A stretch of DNA of 64,000 nucleotides from Mucilaginibacter sp. OK098 (GCF_900142915.1 NZ_FRCM01000004.1:358471-422470); one strand, 5' to 3'. Counted from the stretch's first letter, positions 34,599 to 43,190 are shown. Made by a program: numbers and translations. The notes: generated from the sequence alone by a model not told the origin.

Positions 34599-37598
34599 CT
34601 ATTTTTTTTCGCTAATTATAATCAGCCACCCTTTACCTTTTTCAACCTTTATTTCATCGCCATCTTTAAAGCTTGCGGCCTGCTGAAAATTATTAACGGC
34701 AGGTGCGGTAATGGTTGCTTTTGCGGGATCAATACCTAATGCTTTCCAGTTTATAGTAAGTTTAATATTGACATCAGCTGCTGCCCAGCTTGCTATTGAA
34801 ACCAGCGCTTTGCCAGGTTTTTTATAGATGGTTGCCAGCACATCTGGGTTATTGGTTTTTACGGGATTACTTTCTACCCAGTAGCCAATCATCTTTGTCC
34901 CCTGCATGCCAAAATTATCCCAAACTTTCCAGATCGGGCGCGGATCGGCGTTATCGCTCCAGGGCATGCGGTTGGTCATTCCGTAGACCATTCCGCGCCA
35001 TGGGTTGCCGCCACCCTGCAGCATCTCGCCCATTAAGCCGAATGGGATGCCCGAAACTTCTGTTAAGAAGAAATCAGGTGTGTTTTTTTCGTAATCAAAG
35101 TATTCGCCAAACCAAAGGCGGTTCAGGTATGGAAAATGCTCCAGGTACAGGTTACCGCTGTTATTAAAGCCATCGCTTTTGTTGTATTGATTGGCCGAGT
35201 GCAGGTCGATGATACCGGGGTGCCCGTCTTTGGTAAGCACGCGTTTGATCCGTTTCATGGTGATGCGGTCGAAGGCTACATCATCAAGGTAAATCCCATC
35301 AATGCCCACATTTTGCACCAGCCAGTTCATGCCTTCCACATAGTAATTGTGCCAGCGGCTCATCCCGCTGTTTATTAATGCGGCGTCTTTATATTCGGGA
35401 ACATACCATGCGGCAATATAGCCATCGGCCACATGCTCCTGCAACCAGGAATAACCACCGCCCTTGCCCGGCGAATAGATCTCGTGCCCCAAACTCCGCA
35501 TAGGGAAAGTTTCATAAGCGCTGTTTGACAATTCGCGCACCGTGTTATAAATCTTCACCTTTAGCCCCAGCTGATGTGCTGAATCAATGTAACTTTTCAT
35601 TTGGCGCCACCTGATGAACGGATAATTGATATAAGGATTTATCGGTGTTCCATGGTGGATGTTAACTACTGTTGCCCCGGTTTGCTTAATGCTATCGAGC
35701 GCACTGTATTTATGGTAAAAACGGGTTGCCCACTGAAAATCGGTATTTATAGGATGGAACGGTGTGATCAGCAGCGTGAAGTTATAATAAAGCACATCGC
35801 CCTTTTTCATCGTGCGGGCGCCGCTGTAGTTATTTACCAAAACATGGTTATCCTTTTCGCTGATGTTTATGCCGCCCTTGTTATCATTACCCCATGAGGT
35901 TGGCAGCAATAAAGGCTTCTGAAGATAGAAATTGGTATTAAGCGGGCGCACATAGTTTTCATCGCGCAGCGAATATTGTAAACCGGCGTTTACATCTCCT
36001 ATCCATGCGCCATCCTGGTTTTTATGCGGCACATCCCATTTCCATTCGTAGCTTTCCGGGCGTTTTTCACCTTTCAAATTCAACCCCATTATGTATCTGG
36101 AGGCATCCTTATTAAAAGGGATCTCCATCCTGATGTCTTTTAAATCCACATCCTGCAAAGCGGTAACTTTTACAGTGTATAAGGCAAAGCCATCAAACTC
36201 AATTGAGCCTGATACATTCATTTGCAGATTAGCAGAGGTGTTAACAGCCTCCCATTTAACTGTGCCGGGCTGGGTTTCGGTAAACTTTACACCTTTTGAT
36301 TGCCATTTTTCAGTCCCATTATTGTTCTCAGCCACAAGGCTGATTGGCGCGCTGATAATATCTTTTGCTTTTGTTGAAAAGGAAGTCATTTCGGGCGTAA
36401 AATAGGCCTGGATGTTTTTAGGAAAACCTGTTTTGTCCAGTATTACTTTGCGGCCAAGCAGGGCAATGCTGTTATCTTTTACCACTAAGGGGATATAAGG
36501 TTTTATCACATCGTTTTGCTGCGCCAGAGTTGAGTTGAGCCAGGTTAAGCGTGTTTCTTTTTGTGGTTCATTAATGCCGCGTTGAACAGCTATTGCAGGT
36601 TCAACTTTTATCCTGATCCCGATCTTTGTATTCTCCGCATTTTTTGCACTTATGGTTACCATTCCTTCATAAATGCCGGCAACAACCGTTGCCGGGATAT
36701 TAACCAGGCACCACATGGCCTGTACATCGCCTTTATTTATATCAACCTGTTTGGTAAAGGCATTGCCCCGGTAATCGGTACCGCTGTTATTAAGGCATGA
36801 TATTACTTTTGATGAGATTACTGCTCCTGATTTACTTTTCAGATCAGAGAAAGTGATTTTTACGCCCGTTAAATCTTTAGCTGTTGGATAGATGCCTAAC
36901 TGATAGCTATAATTTTCGCCTCTTTTTGCTTCGCCGGTAAAAACACTTTTCACGCCGCTTGTTATCCAGCGCTGCGGCAGGTCGTGTTTCATTTTTATAA
37001 TATTCAGCCTGTCTTCCGGAAATACCAGGTACGTTTTACCTGCATTTTGCTGAACAAGGTTATTTACCTCGGTTTTTGTTGCTATTACCTCCATCGGGTA
37101 AAAGCTATTCATTGCGGTTACTGATTGGATAGACTCAACCTTAGCGCCTTCTATATTTTTGCTATTAGTGATAGACTGCACCCAATCGTCAGTTGCTGTT
37201 TGTTGTTGCTTTAAGTATTTTACATTAGGATAGTTTGATTTCCTGTCTACCTTATAAGGCATGTAGTAAACAAAATACTTTTTATTACCCTGCGAAGGCT
37301 CAAAATATAGTGCTGCGCTTTCGCGGGTAATGGCAGCTACAGACACATTCATTATCCGTTTATTGGTAGCAGAATCAACCACAAAAAGCTGCTTGGTTTC
37401 GGAATGATAATCATTTCTCCGCCAGTTAATTATAGCTTTTGCAATGGGAGTATTGGCATTTTGCAGCGTTAAAACCACACGGTGGTTACCCAGTGAATCG
37501 GCATCCCAGTCGTTATTTTTTGAAATGTATTTTATTTGCTGCGCGAAAGAAATTTGACAGGAAAATATTAGCAGGGCTATGTAAAATATTTTTTTCAT
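34599..37598 (-). CDS. Large secreted DUF6067/glycoside hydrolase-like protein
   Basis: The 999-residue protein has a signal peptide ending FAQ, a beta-rich N-terminal half with several sandwich-like domains (about 20-500), and a TIM-barrel-like C-terminal half (about 580-940). The barrel is suggested by VNIHHGTPINPYINYPF, GLKVKIYNTVRELSN, AAWYVPEYK and NVGIDGIYLDDVAFDRI, whose Asp pair lies where GH-D clan enzymes hold a nucleophile. I do not assign the catalytic residues. The best match in memory is a DUF6067 or glycoside-hydrolase-domain family. It is first in a pair with DUF3472. Its likely role is release of sugars from a polysaccharide, but the substrate cannot be read. Confidence 0.78.
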   Translation of the reverse strand: MKKIFYIALLIFSCQISFAQQIKYISKNNDWDADSLGNHRVVLTLQNANTPIAKAIINWRRNDYHSETKQLFVVDSATNKRIMNVSVAAITRESAALYFEPSQGNKKYFVYYMPYKVDRKSNYPNVKYLKQQQTATDDWVQSITNSKNIEGAKVESIQSVTAMNSFYPMEVIATKTEVNNLVQQNAGKTYLVFPEDRLNIIKMKHDLPQRWITSGVKSVFTGEAKRGENYSYQLGIYPTAKDLTGVKITFSDLKSKSGAVISSKVISCLNNSGTDYRGNAFTKQVDINKGDVQAMWCLVNIPATVVAGIYEGMVTISAKNAENTKIGIRIKVEPAIAVQRGINEPQKETRLTWLNSTLAQQNDVIKPYIPLVVKDNSIALLGRKVILDKTGFPKNIQAYFTPEMTSFSTKAKDIISAPISLVAENNNGTEKWQSKGVKFTETQPGTVKWEAVNTSANLQMNVSGSIEFDGFALYTVKVTALQDVDLKDIRMEIPFNKDASRYIMGLNLKGEKRPESYEWKWDVPHKNQDGAWIGDVNAGLQYSLRDENYVRPLNTNFYLQKPLLLPTSWGNDNKGGINISEKDNHVLVNNYSGARTMKKGDVLYYNFTLLITPFHPINTDFQWATRFYHKYSALDSIKQTGATVVNIHHGTPINPYINYPFIRWRQMKSYIDSAHQLGLKVKIYNTVRELSNSAYETFPMRSLGHEIYSPGKGGGYSWLQEHVADGYIAAWYVPEYKDAALINSGMSRWHNYYVEGMNWLVQNVGIDGIYLDDVAFDRITMKRIKRVLTKDGHPGIIDLHSANQYNKSDGFNNSGNLYLEHFPYLNRLWFGEYFDYEKNTPDFFLTEVSGIPFGLMGEMLQGGGNPWRGMVYGMTNRMPWSDNADPRPIWKVWDNFGMQGTKMIGYWVESNPVKTNNPDVLATIYKKPGKALVSIASWAAADVNIKLTINWKALGIDPAKATITAPAVNNFQQAASFKDGDEIKVEKGKGWLIIISEKK

Positions 37599-37684
37599 AA
37601 AGGAACAGTTACGTTACTGCTAAATTAAAAATACTTTACCGCCCCGGGGTATACTGCGCAATCGTTTGCGCTAACATTTTTATT

Positions 37685-37857
37685 GCAGGCCTTCGACCTG
37701 CGCTGACGGATTTACCCCTTTCAGGGCTTGAAAATTTACTATTTTCAACCTGGCAGTTAGCTGGCTGTGTCCCCACAGCCAACCTTTTTCAACCTGGCAG
37801 CTGGCTGGCTGTGGGGACACAGCCAGCGGGGGCTTCTATTGCAGGCCTTCGGCCTGC
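37685..37857. repeat. Cluster of four short hairpins
   Basis: Four near-perfect palindromes lie within 173 bp: GCAGGCCTTCGACCTGC (37685-37701), GGCTGTG-TCCC-CACAGCC (37763-37780), CTGGCTGTG-GGGA-CACAGCCAG (37805-37826) and GCAGGCC-TTC-GGCCTGC (37841-37857). The second and third are reverse complements of each other. The outer two flank them, a layout like REP/BIME arrays. It lies between the DUF2027 gene and the DUF6067 gene. Confidence 0.75.
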
Positions 37858-37867
37858 AAAGGCGTAT

Positions 37868-38818
37868 TTATTTCAACATTACCTTGGTAGCCCCATACCC
37901 AAATTTCTCTTTACGGGCATCCATAAACGTTTGGATCTTTTGGTGCTTGCCTAACAGCTTATGGATTTCATGTCTTAAAGTTCCGTTACCGGCGCCATGG
38001 ATAAAAATAATTTCCGGAAGCTGGTGCACAATGGCGGCATCAAGCGCTTTGTGAAAATGATCCAATTGGATCTTTAAGATCTCACCGCTGTTTAAAAACT
38101 GGTGATCGTTGCGCAGCTTTTCAATATGCAGGTCAACCTCATTCCCCGGTTTTTCAACAATCGCTTTTTCATCGGGCGACTGGAAGAAGCTTTCCTTTAG
38201 CTTTTGGGCGTCAATTACCAATTCAGCTTCATCCAACTGGATCAGCCATCCCTGGGTTTTCAATACCGGGATCAGCTTCTTTGAGCCGGAGAAATCCTTT
38301 GCCTTATATTTTTCATTAACCACCAATGGTGCAGGCGGTTCTGCATTTTGTTTGGTATGATAAAGGATGTGAAAAGTAAATTTAGGCCAAAGCTGCAGAT
38401 CAGCCAGTTGCGCCGAATAAATTTTGGTTGCTGTATTTGGTGCGGCTATCCCGCTGTATTCTCCTTTAAAAGTATTTGTCTTTTCTGTTGTTAACGATGC
38501 CAGCAACTGAAACGAAGTATCATTAACCAAATAAAAATGAACAACCGAGTTAGCTTTCGGGTCGTTCACTACGCCAATATAAACACCTTTTGTTTTAAAC
38601 TCGCCTGCTTGGACTGGCTGTTCATCAGTAATATCATCTTTTTTAGTACCGGCGGCTATATAACCATGTACAGTTGTAACCTTACTGGCCAGCACCGGGA
38701 TCTCGAAATCATCCTCGCCGGTAACACCTATCATTTGGTCGTCAATAATGCGGGTTACAAAGCCCTCCATTTTCTCGTCCACAAAGCGCACAAAGTCGCC
38801 TAATTTATATTTTGCCAT
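37868..38818 (-). CDS. DUF2027 protein with C-terminal Smr domain
   Basis: The ATG at 38818 (MAKYKLGDFVRFVDEK) is taken; an upstream frame to 38839 adds no domain. The 316-residue protein opens with a KOW/SH3-like segment (KLGDFVRFVDEKMEGFVTRI), then a beta-rich DUF2027 middle, and ends with an Smr domain (DLHIEKLRND, IIFIHGAGNGTLRHEIHKLL, FGYGATKVML). Smr domains in MutS2-like proteins bind or cut branched nucleic acid, or RNA in stalled ribosomes. The HGAGNGTL loop is intact. It is cytosolic. The combination is characteristic of Bacteroidota; its target is unknown. Confidence 0.87.
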   Translation of the reverse strand: MAKYKLGDFVRFVDEKMEGFVTRIIDDQMIGVTGEDDFEIPVLASKVTTVHGYIAAGTKKDDITDEQPVQAGEFKTKGVYIGVVNDPKANSVVHFYLVNDTSFQLLASLTTEKTNTFKGEYSGIAAPNTATKIYSAQLADLQLWPKFTFHILYHTKQNAEPPAPLVVNEKYKAKDFSGSKKLIPVLKTQGWLIQLDEAELVIDAQKLKESFFQSPDEKAIVEKPGNEVDLHIEKLRNDHQFLNSGEILKIQLDHFHKALDAAIVHQLPEIIFIHGAGNGTLRHEIHKLLGKHQKIQTFMDARKEKFGYGATKVMLK

Positions 38819-38839
38819 GATTATAAAATATGATTTCAC

Positions 38840-38923
38840 CGATTAGATTTGATTTCACCGATTATTGGGAGGATTTCGCTGATCATTATCAGTGTAATCA
38901 TTCTCTATCGGTGTAATCATTGC
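38840..38923. repeat. GATTTCACCGATT-type repeat downstream of the small RNA
   Basis: This stretch repeats GATTTCACCGATT twice near its start and has TCAGTGTAATCATT and TCGGTGTAATCATT words near its end, in the inverse sense. It is a relative of the family seen in the GH20 5' end. The rest of the 350-bp gap, 39029-39168, is AT-rich with no visible gene and presumably holds the M1 peptidase promoter. Confidence 0.55.
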
Positions 38924-38994
38924 AAAAAAAAACCACCCGCCCAAAGGCAGATGGTTAGAAATTAGTTATTTAATACCCCTATTAAAATAACTAG
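38924..38994 (-). ncRNA. Candidate small RNA with promoter and intrinsic terminator
   Basis: On the minus strand, a -33 TTTG (39025-39028), a 19-nt spacer and a near-consensus -7 TTAATTTG (38998-39005) place a start near 38994. The predicted RNA then holds a 13-bp stem with a GGGG loop (38963-38993, arms TAGTTATTTTAATA and TATTAAATAACTA with one bulge), a short linker, and a terminator stem (38932-38956 region: AACCATCTGCC pairing with GGCGGGTGGTT, loop TTTG) followed by a run of T residues. The terminator stem uses G-U pairs, so it folds only as minus-strand RNA. No frame starts here. Divergent from the M1 peptidase gene. Confidence 0.62.
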
Positions 38995-38997
38995 GCG

Positions 38998-39028
38998 CAA
39001 ATTAAAAAAATATTTGTCGCTTCGCAAA
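38998..39028 (-). promoter_or_regulatory. Promoter of the candidate small RNA
   Basis: Read on the minus strand, TTTG at 39025-39028 and TTAATTTG at 38998-39005 match the -33 TTTG and -7 TAnnTTTG elements (one mismatch in the second) with a 19-base spacer, as found in Bacteroides promoters. Confidence 0.5.
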
Positions 39029-39168
39029 TAGTAAAGTGTTAATTTTTTTAACGCGAATGTAATTATTTTAATAACTGTGCGTCTAACCCAGTATAATTCG
39101 CTTTTATTTACTTATCGCCATATAATATTGGCTTAAATCTGTTTATTTGCTCACAAAACTTACTTCAA

Positions 39169-41046
39169 ATGTTTAAATCAATTATTGCAGGTGCTATTTG
39201 CAGCCTGGTTTTATTCCAGGCAAAGGCACAAAACCTGTACATGCCACGTGATATCCAACACGCATTTAACAAAGGGAGCCGCTCATTAGATGGCAAGCCC
39301 GGCAAAAACTACTGGCAAAATCATGGCCGTTACACCATTTCAATCAGCGCTTTACCTCCCGACAGGAATATAAAAGGTGTAGAGCAAATTGTTTATTTCA
39401 ACAACAGCCCCGATACCTTAAAAAGGCTGAACATGAAATTGATCCTTAATATTCACCGCCCGGGGGTTGCCCGTTTTGGCAACGCAAGTGATGATTACCT
39501 TACCCCCGGAATCCAGGTTGATTCCATATTTATAAACGGAACAAAAAAGAATTGGAATAACAAACAAGCAGCTAATACCAATCAAATGATAGGCTTGCCA
39601 AAACCATTGATGCCGCATGATTCTGTAAAACTTGATGTTACCTGGCATTTTGAGATCTCGAAAGAAAGCGGCCGTGAAGGTATGATAGATTCAACCAGCT
39701 ACTACCTGGCTTATTTTTATCCGCGTGTATCTGTTTATGATGATTATAATGGCTGGGATACTTTACCATTTTTAGACGCGCAGGAGTTTTATAACGATTT
39801 TAACGATTATACCCTGAATGTAACCGTGCCCAAAAACTACATAGTTTGGTCAACCGGAACTTTACAAAATCCTAAAAAGGTTTTACAGCCTGAATATGTT
39901 AAAAGGCTGGAGCAATCCTTCACCAGCGACTCAACCATACACGTTGCTACCAAAGAAGACCTAGCAAAGAAGAATATTACGGCCCAAAACGATTTAAACA
40001 CCTGGACTTGGACCGCCAACAACATCAGCGATATGGCCGTGGGTGTAAGTGACCATTACGACTGGGATGCTGCAAGCGCTATTGTTGATGATAAAACAGG
40101 CAGGCGCGCCAGTATGCAATCTGCATTTTTAGACAATGCCGCCGATTTTCATCATGCAGTACAAGCAGGTCGCCATTCACTAAGCTGGCTTTCGCATAAC
40201 TGGCCGGGTGTGCCTTATCCGTTCCCTAAGATGACTTCATTCCAGGGATTTGCCGATATGGAATACCCGATGATGGTAAATGACAGCCATACCGATGACA
40301 TTGCCTTTTCGCAATTTGTTCAGGATCACGAAATAGCGCATACCTGGTTCCCTTTTTACATGGGAATTAACGAAAGCCGCTATTCGTTTATGGATGAAGG
40401 CTGGGCCACTACTTTTGAACTGCTGATAGGAACAGATGAAGTAGGCAAAGAAAAAGCCGAAAAACTATATAAAGGTTTCCGTGTGGATCAATGGATCCAT
40501 GATCCGTCTACAGCTGAAGACCTGCCTATAATTACCCCTACCAGCGAATTAAGGGGTGGTTTTGGCAACAACTCGTACGGTAAACCATCATTAAGTTATT
40601 TTGCCTTAAAAGATCTGCTTGGCGATGATCTGTTTAAGAAGGCACTGCACACTTATATGGACAACTGGAATGGCAAACACCCAATTCCATGGGATTACTT
40701 TAACTCCATGAGCAGCGGAGCCGGCAAAAACCTTAACTGGTTCTTTAATAACTGGTTCTTTACCAACTACTATATCGATCTAAACTTGCAAAAAGTAACC
40801 AAAGCTAAGGGTGGGTACTTGCTATCCATCCAAAATATAGGAGGCTTTGCGGTTCCGTTTGATGTTAAAGTAACTTACAGCGATGGCACTACCGCTATCG
40901 TTCATCAAACACCGGCAGTCTGGGAACACAATGAAAAACAGATCAGCGTAGATATTAAAACTGCTAAAACAGTAACCTCAGTTGTTCTTGACGGCGGCAT
41001 ATTTATGGATGCTGATGAAAGCAACAATAAATGGATTGCTAAGTAA
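39169..41046 (+). CDS. M1-family metallopeptidase, exported
   Basis: The 625-residue zinc aminopeptidase-like protein has a signal peptide ending QAKAQ. The zinc site is HEIAH (His387, Glu388, His391) with Glu410 of FMDEGWATTFE eighteen residues later, the HExxH-x18-E pattern of family M1. A beta-sandwich domain precedes it (about 30-270) and a small C-terminal beta domain follows (about 540-625). A GxMEN-type substrate motif is replaced by GFADMEYPMMV at about 363-373, with DMEYP instead of GAMEN, so specificity may differ from classical aminopeptidase N. A strong terminator follows at 41069. Confidence 0.93.
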   Translation: MFKSIIAGAICSLVLFQAKAQNLYMPRDIQHAFNKGSRSLDGKPGKNYWQNHGRYTISISALPPDRNIKGVEQIVYFNNSPDTLKRLNMKLILNIHRPGVARFGNASDDYLTPGIQVDSIFINGTKKNWNNKQAANTNQMIGLPKPLMPHDSVKLDVTWHFEISKESGREGMIDSTSYYLAYFYPRVSVYDDYNGWDTLPFLDAQEFYNDFNDYTLNVTVPKNYIVWSTGTLQNPKKVLQPEYVKRLEQSFTSDSTIHVATKEDLAKKNITAQNDLNTWTWTANNISDMAVGVSDHYDWDAASAIVDDKTGRRASMQSAFLDNAADFHHAVQAGRHSLSWLSHNWPGVPYPFPKMTSFQGFADMEYPMMVNDSHTDDIAFSQFVQDHEIAHTWFPFYMGINESRYSFMDEGWATTFELLIGTDEVGKEKAEKLYKGFRVDQWIHDPSTAEDLPIITPTSELRGGFGNNSYGKPSLSYFALKDLLGDDLFKKALHTYMDNWNGKHPIPWDYFNSMSSGAGKNLNWFFNNWFFTNYYIDLNLQKVTKAKGGYLLSIQNIGGFAVPFDVKVTYSDGTTAIVHQTPAVWEHNEKQISVDIKTAKTVTSVVLDGGIFMDADESNNKWIAK

Positions 41047-41068
41047 GTAGTTTCTGCGATAAACAAAG

Positions 41069-41106
41069 AAGAAGCCGCCTCATAACCAATATGGGGGCGG
41101 CTTCTT
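41069..41106. terminator. Intrinsic terminator after the M1 peptidase
   Basis: AAGAAGCCGCC at 41069-41079 pairs with GGCGGCTTCTT at 41096-41106 around a 16-base loop. It lies 23 bp after the stop codon of the peptidase and just before the 3' end of the 64-residue gene on the opposite strand, so it can act in both directions. Confidence 0.75.
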
Positions 41107-41123
41107 TGTACCGCTTAATTTTT

Positions 41124-41318
41124 TTACAGATTAAGATTTAGTTCCTGACCATCCCTTTTTAAGCGCGCCCATTTTTCCAGTGCTTCTTTTTGGAGCAGTT
41201 TGTTGCGCTCAATTACTATGGCCTGTTCATCTTTTTCACAAAGCGGCCCTTCGGTAATCAGGTTTGGAACTGGTTTCCCGTCATCTTCTTCTTCGTTTTC
41301 ATCATTTGTGATCAACAT
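41124..41318 (-). CDS. Small acidic hypothetical protein
   Basis: The 64-residue frame starts with ATG at 41318 (MLITNDENEEEDDGKPVPN) and ends in a basic helical segment (ERNKLLQKEALEKWARLKRDGQEL). The N terminus is strongly acidic and the C terminus basic, so it may form a small helical protein. I do not recognise a family. It lies 58 bp downstream of the Hsp20 gene on the same strand and could be expressed with it. The amino-acid mix and its isolation from other frames support a real gene. Confidence 0.62.
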   Translation of the reverse strand: MLITNDENEEEDDGKPVPNLITEGPLCEKDEQAIVIERNKLLQKEALEKWARLKRDGQELNLNL

Positions 41319-41376
41319 GGCCTAAAAAATATTAGGCGCCGCTAAAAAGCGCCCGGTTACAATTACTAACAGATAA

Positions 41377-41817
41377 TTATTTTATCTCTATATGGCGGCT
41401 GGCTGTCCGAACCTCCTCTTTTTTTGCAACATTGATCCTTAGCACACCATCAGTGTATTCCGCTTCAATGTTCGCATCATCTACCGAATCAGGCAGGGTA
41501 AAAGAGCGGACGAACGAGCTATAGCTGTATTCCCGTTTATTATACTTTTTATCATTTTCAGTTTGTTCCGTTTGTTTTTCCGCAGATATTGTTAGTATAT
41601 CCCGGTCCAGATCAACCTTAAAATCTTCCTTCCTTAGTCCCGGCGCAGCCAGTTCGATGTGATAGTGTCCGTCCGTCTCAGAGATGTTTACCGCCGGCAC
41701 CCGTGATACCATCCGGTCTGATAAAAAAGTGTCGTTGAAAATAGATTCAAAAATGTCGTCAAAGCCTGGGCGGGCAAGGCTCCTGTTTTTCCCCTCATTA
41801 AATTTCACTAAGGTCAT
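41377..41817 (-). CDS. Hsp20/alpha-crystallin small heat-shock protein
   Basis: The 146-residue chaperone has the alpha-crystallin domain from about 40 to 140: VNISETDGHYHIELAAPGLRKEDFKVDLDRDILTISAEK, the FVRSFTLPDSVDDANIEAEYTDGVLRINVAKKE segment with the conserved LP-x-A/GVLRI motif, and a C-terminal HIEIK tail. It holds unfolding proteins in the cytosol as large oligomers. Its start has a strong AAGGAGG ribosome site 7 nt before the ATG and a palindrome upstream, both unusual for this genome and suggestive of controlled high expression. Confidence 0.94.
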   Translation of the reverse strand: MTLVKFNEGKNRSLARPGFDDIFESIFNDTFLSDRMVSRVPAVNISETDGHYHIELAAPGLRKEDFKVDLDRDILTISAEKQTEQTENDKKYNKREYSYSSFVRSFTLPDSVDDANIEAEYTDGVLRINVAKKEEVRTASRHIEIK

Positions 41818-41824
41818 AACGTTT

Positions 41825-41831
41825 CCTCCTT
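41825..41831 (-). promoter_or_regulatory. Shine-Dalgarno site of hsp20
   Basis: AAGGAGG lies on the minus strand seven bases before the ATG at 41817, the ideal spacing. Bacteroidota genes usually lack this sequence, and no other gene start in the window has one this strong. Confidence 0.75.
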
Positions 41832-41841
41832 CATTTTAACA

Positions 41842-41857
41842 GCCGGAACATTCCGGC
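41842..41857. promoter_or_regulatory. Palindrome in the hsp20 leader
   Basis: GCCGGAACATTCCGGC has two 7-bp complementary arms around CA. It lies 10 bases upstream of the ribosome-binding site, so it could be a repressor site or an RNA hairpin in the leader of the heat-shock mRNA. Confidence 0.55.
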
Positions 41858-42023
41858 ATATTTTTACAACAGGCAGAAAGAGGACTGGTTTGTCATTTTT
41901 TTATTTTTCAAAACAAGGCTAAAACCGTTCGGCATCCTGCCCGAAACTGAAGCCGTTATGATAAGAACAGACCAAATATGGTATGGAATTTGTGCGACTT
42001 ATAAGTGTACTAAATCAATGGTT

Positions 42024-42557
42024 ATGAAAAACTTAAGTAAATTATTTGTGGTATTTGCTCTTGTTTTTTTAGGAGTGAATACTACAAGGGCCCAAAGGTC
42101 CTTAAAAGATGATGAGGCTAACAAAGCCGCTGAAGTAAAAGATTTAATAAGTGGTGGCAGATACACCTTTGAAGCAACGAAAGTAATTTCTCAAAAAGGG
42201 AACAGCAGTTCACTGGCGTCAGGATATGACCTGGATGTTTCAAAGGACACCTTGATTGCCAACCTGCCTGTAAGTGCGCGTACTGCAACTATGAATTCCG
42301 GCGGGAAGAAGATCGAGTTCACCTGCACCAATTTTGGCTACAACGTAAGTGCTGGTAAAAATGGACATCAGGAGGTCACTATCCTGCCAAAAGGAAAAAA
42401 TTCCGGGGGGATGAAGGAGGTCCGGGAATTAAAACTGGATATATCTTCATTGGGTTATACTACACTAACAGTAACAGGAAGCGGCAGCCCAATTTCCTAT
42501 TATGGTTATATCAAAGGGCATAGTGCAGAATTTCCCTCAGTTAGCGCACAGCAGTAA
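42024..42557 (+). CDS. DUF4251 exported protein
   Basis: I chose the ATG at 42024 (MKNLSKLFVVFALVFLGVNTTRAQ) because it opens a standard signal peptide; an ATG at 42018 and an upstream frame to 41958 are less likely. The 177-residue product contains the DUF4251 pattern: ADVKDLISGGRYTFEATKV-like start, LDVSKDTLIANLPVSARTATMNSGGKKIEFTCTNFGY, REVRELKLDISSLGYTTLTVTGSGSPISYYGYI. This family is a periplasmic or outer-surface beta-sandwich of unknown function. It is divergent from the Hsp20 gene and followed by a perfect terminator. Confidence 0.83.
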   Translation: MKNLSKLFVVFALVFLGVNTTRAQRSLKDDEANKAAEVKDLISGGRYTFEATKVISQKGNSSSLASGYDLDVSKDTLIANLPVSARTATMNSGGKKIEFTCTNFGYNVSAGKNGHQEVTILPKGKNSGGMKEVRELKLDISSLGYTTLTVTGSGSPISYYGYIKGHSAEFPSVSAQQ

Positions 42558-42571
42558 ATTTTCAATTACGT

Positions 42572-42617
42572 ATTAACAAGGAAAGCTGCCCCTTTTGAGG
42601 CAGCTTTCCTTGTTAAT
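42572..42617. terminator. Strong bidirectional terminator
   Basis: ATTAACAAGGAAAGCTGCC at 42572-42590 pairs exactly with GGCAGCTTTCCTTGTTAAT at 42599-42617 over an 8-base loop. It lies between the convergent DUF4251 and YtxH genes and is followed by a T-run at 42620-42625. Confidence 0.85.
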
Positions 42618-42638
42618 ATTTTTTTAAATTATGCTTTT

Positions 42639-43025
42639 TTAAGAATTTTGAACTGAATGATTCAGGTCACTTGCTTCGCTTTTGGCTTTTGATTTAGCTT
42701 CTTCAAATTTACTTTGAGCTTTATCTTTTAAGTCGTTAGCTTTTTCTCTTGCTGTTTCAACCGCAGCGTCCTTATAATCAGACACTCTTTCTGCTACCCC
42801 GCTAAATCTTGATCTTGCCTTATCATAAGCACTGCTGCTATATTCTTTTATCCCGGTACCTGCTGCCTGTGCTTTATCTTTGGCGGCCTCAACCAAATCA
42901 TTAATATAATCGGCAATATCATCTCTCGTTTTCTCGCCTTTTTCAGGGGCCAACAATAATCCTAATGCCGCGCCTGCTGCTGCGCCTATTAATAGTGCTG
43001 CTATAACTTTTGTCTGATCTTTCAT
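42639..43025 (-). CDS. YtxH-like stress protein
   Basis: The 128-residue protein has one N-terminal hydrophobic segment (VIAALLIGAAAGAALGLLLAP) with the EKGEKTRDDI sequence typical of YtxH, then an alanine/lysine-rich amphipathic helix with repeated AKDKAQ, ARSRF, AREKAND and KSKAKS elements. YtxH-type proteins are membrane-associated and induced by salt, ethanol or heat. The long helix could form coiled coils. It lies between Hsp20 and the cold-shock gene, so this stretch carries several stress genes. Confidence 0.87.
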   Translation of the reverse strand: MKDQTKVIAALLIGAAAGAALGLLLAPEKGEKTRDDIADYINDLVEAAKDKAQAAGTGIKEYSSSAYDKARSRFSGVAERVSDYKDAAVETAREKANDLKDKAQSKFEEAKSKAKSEASDLNHSVQNS

Positions 43026-43107
43026 AAGTTTTGAATTTTGATAATTACATTAATACAATAACAATGCCAGCGTTTTGTTTTTATTTTTTTAAAATGCTTC
43101 TTCCATG

Positions 43108-43190
43108 CCTCACCTAAATCCTCTCCAAAGGAGAGGACTTGAACCTTCCTCATTCTTAGAACCCTCTCCTTTGGAGAGGGCAGGGTGAGG
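43108..43190. repeat. CCTCACCTAAATCCTCTCC-type inverted repeat
   Basis: CCTCACCTAAATCCTCTCC and GGAGAGGACTTGAACC, then ACCCTCTCCTTTGGAGAGGGCAGGG, make nested inverted arms. It belongs to the repeat family at 13261-13562 and 57611-57645 but has diverged. It gives a spurious minus-strand frame at this place. Confidence 0.7.
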
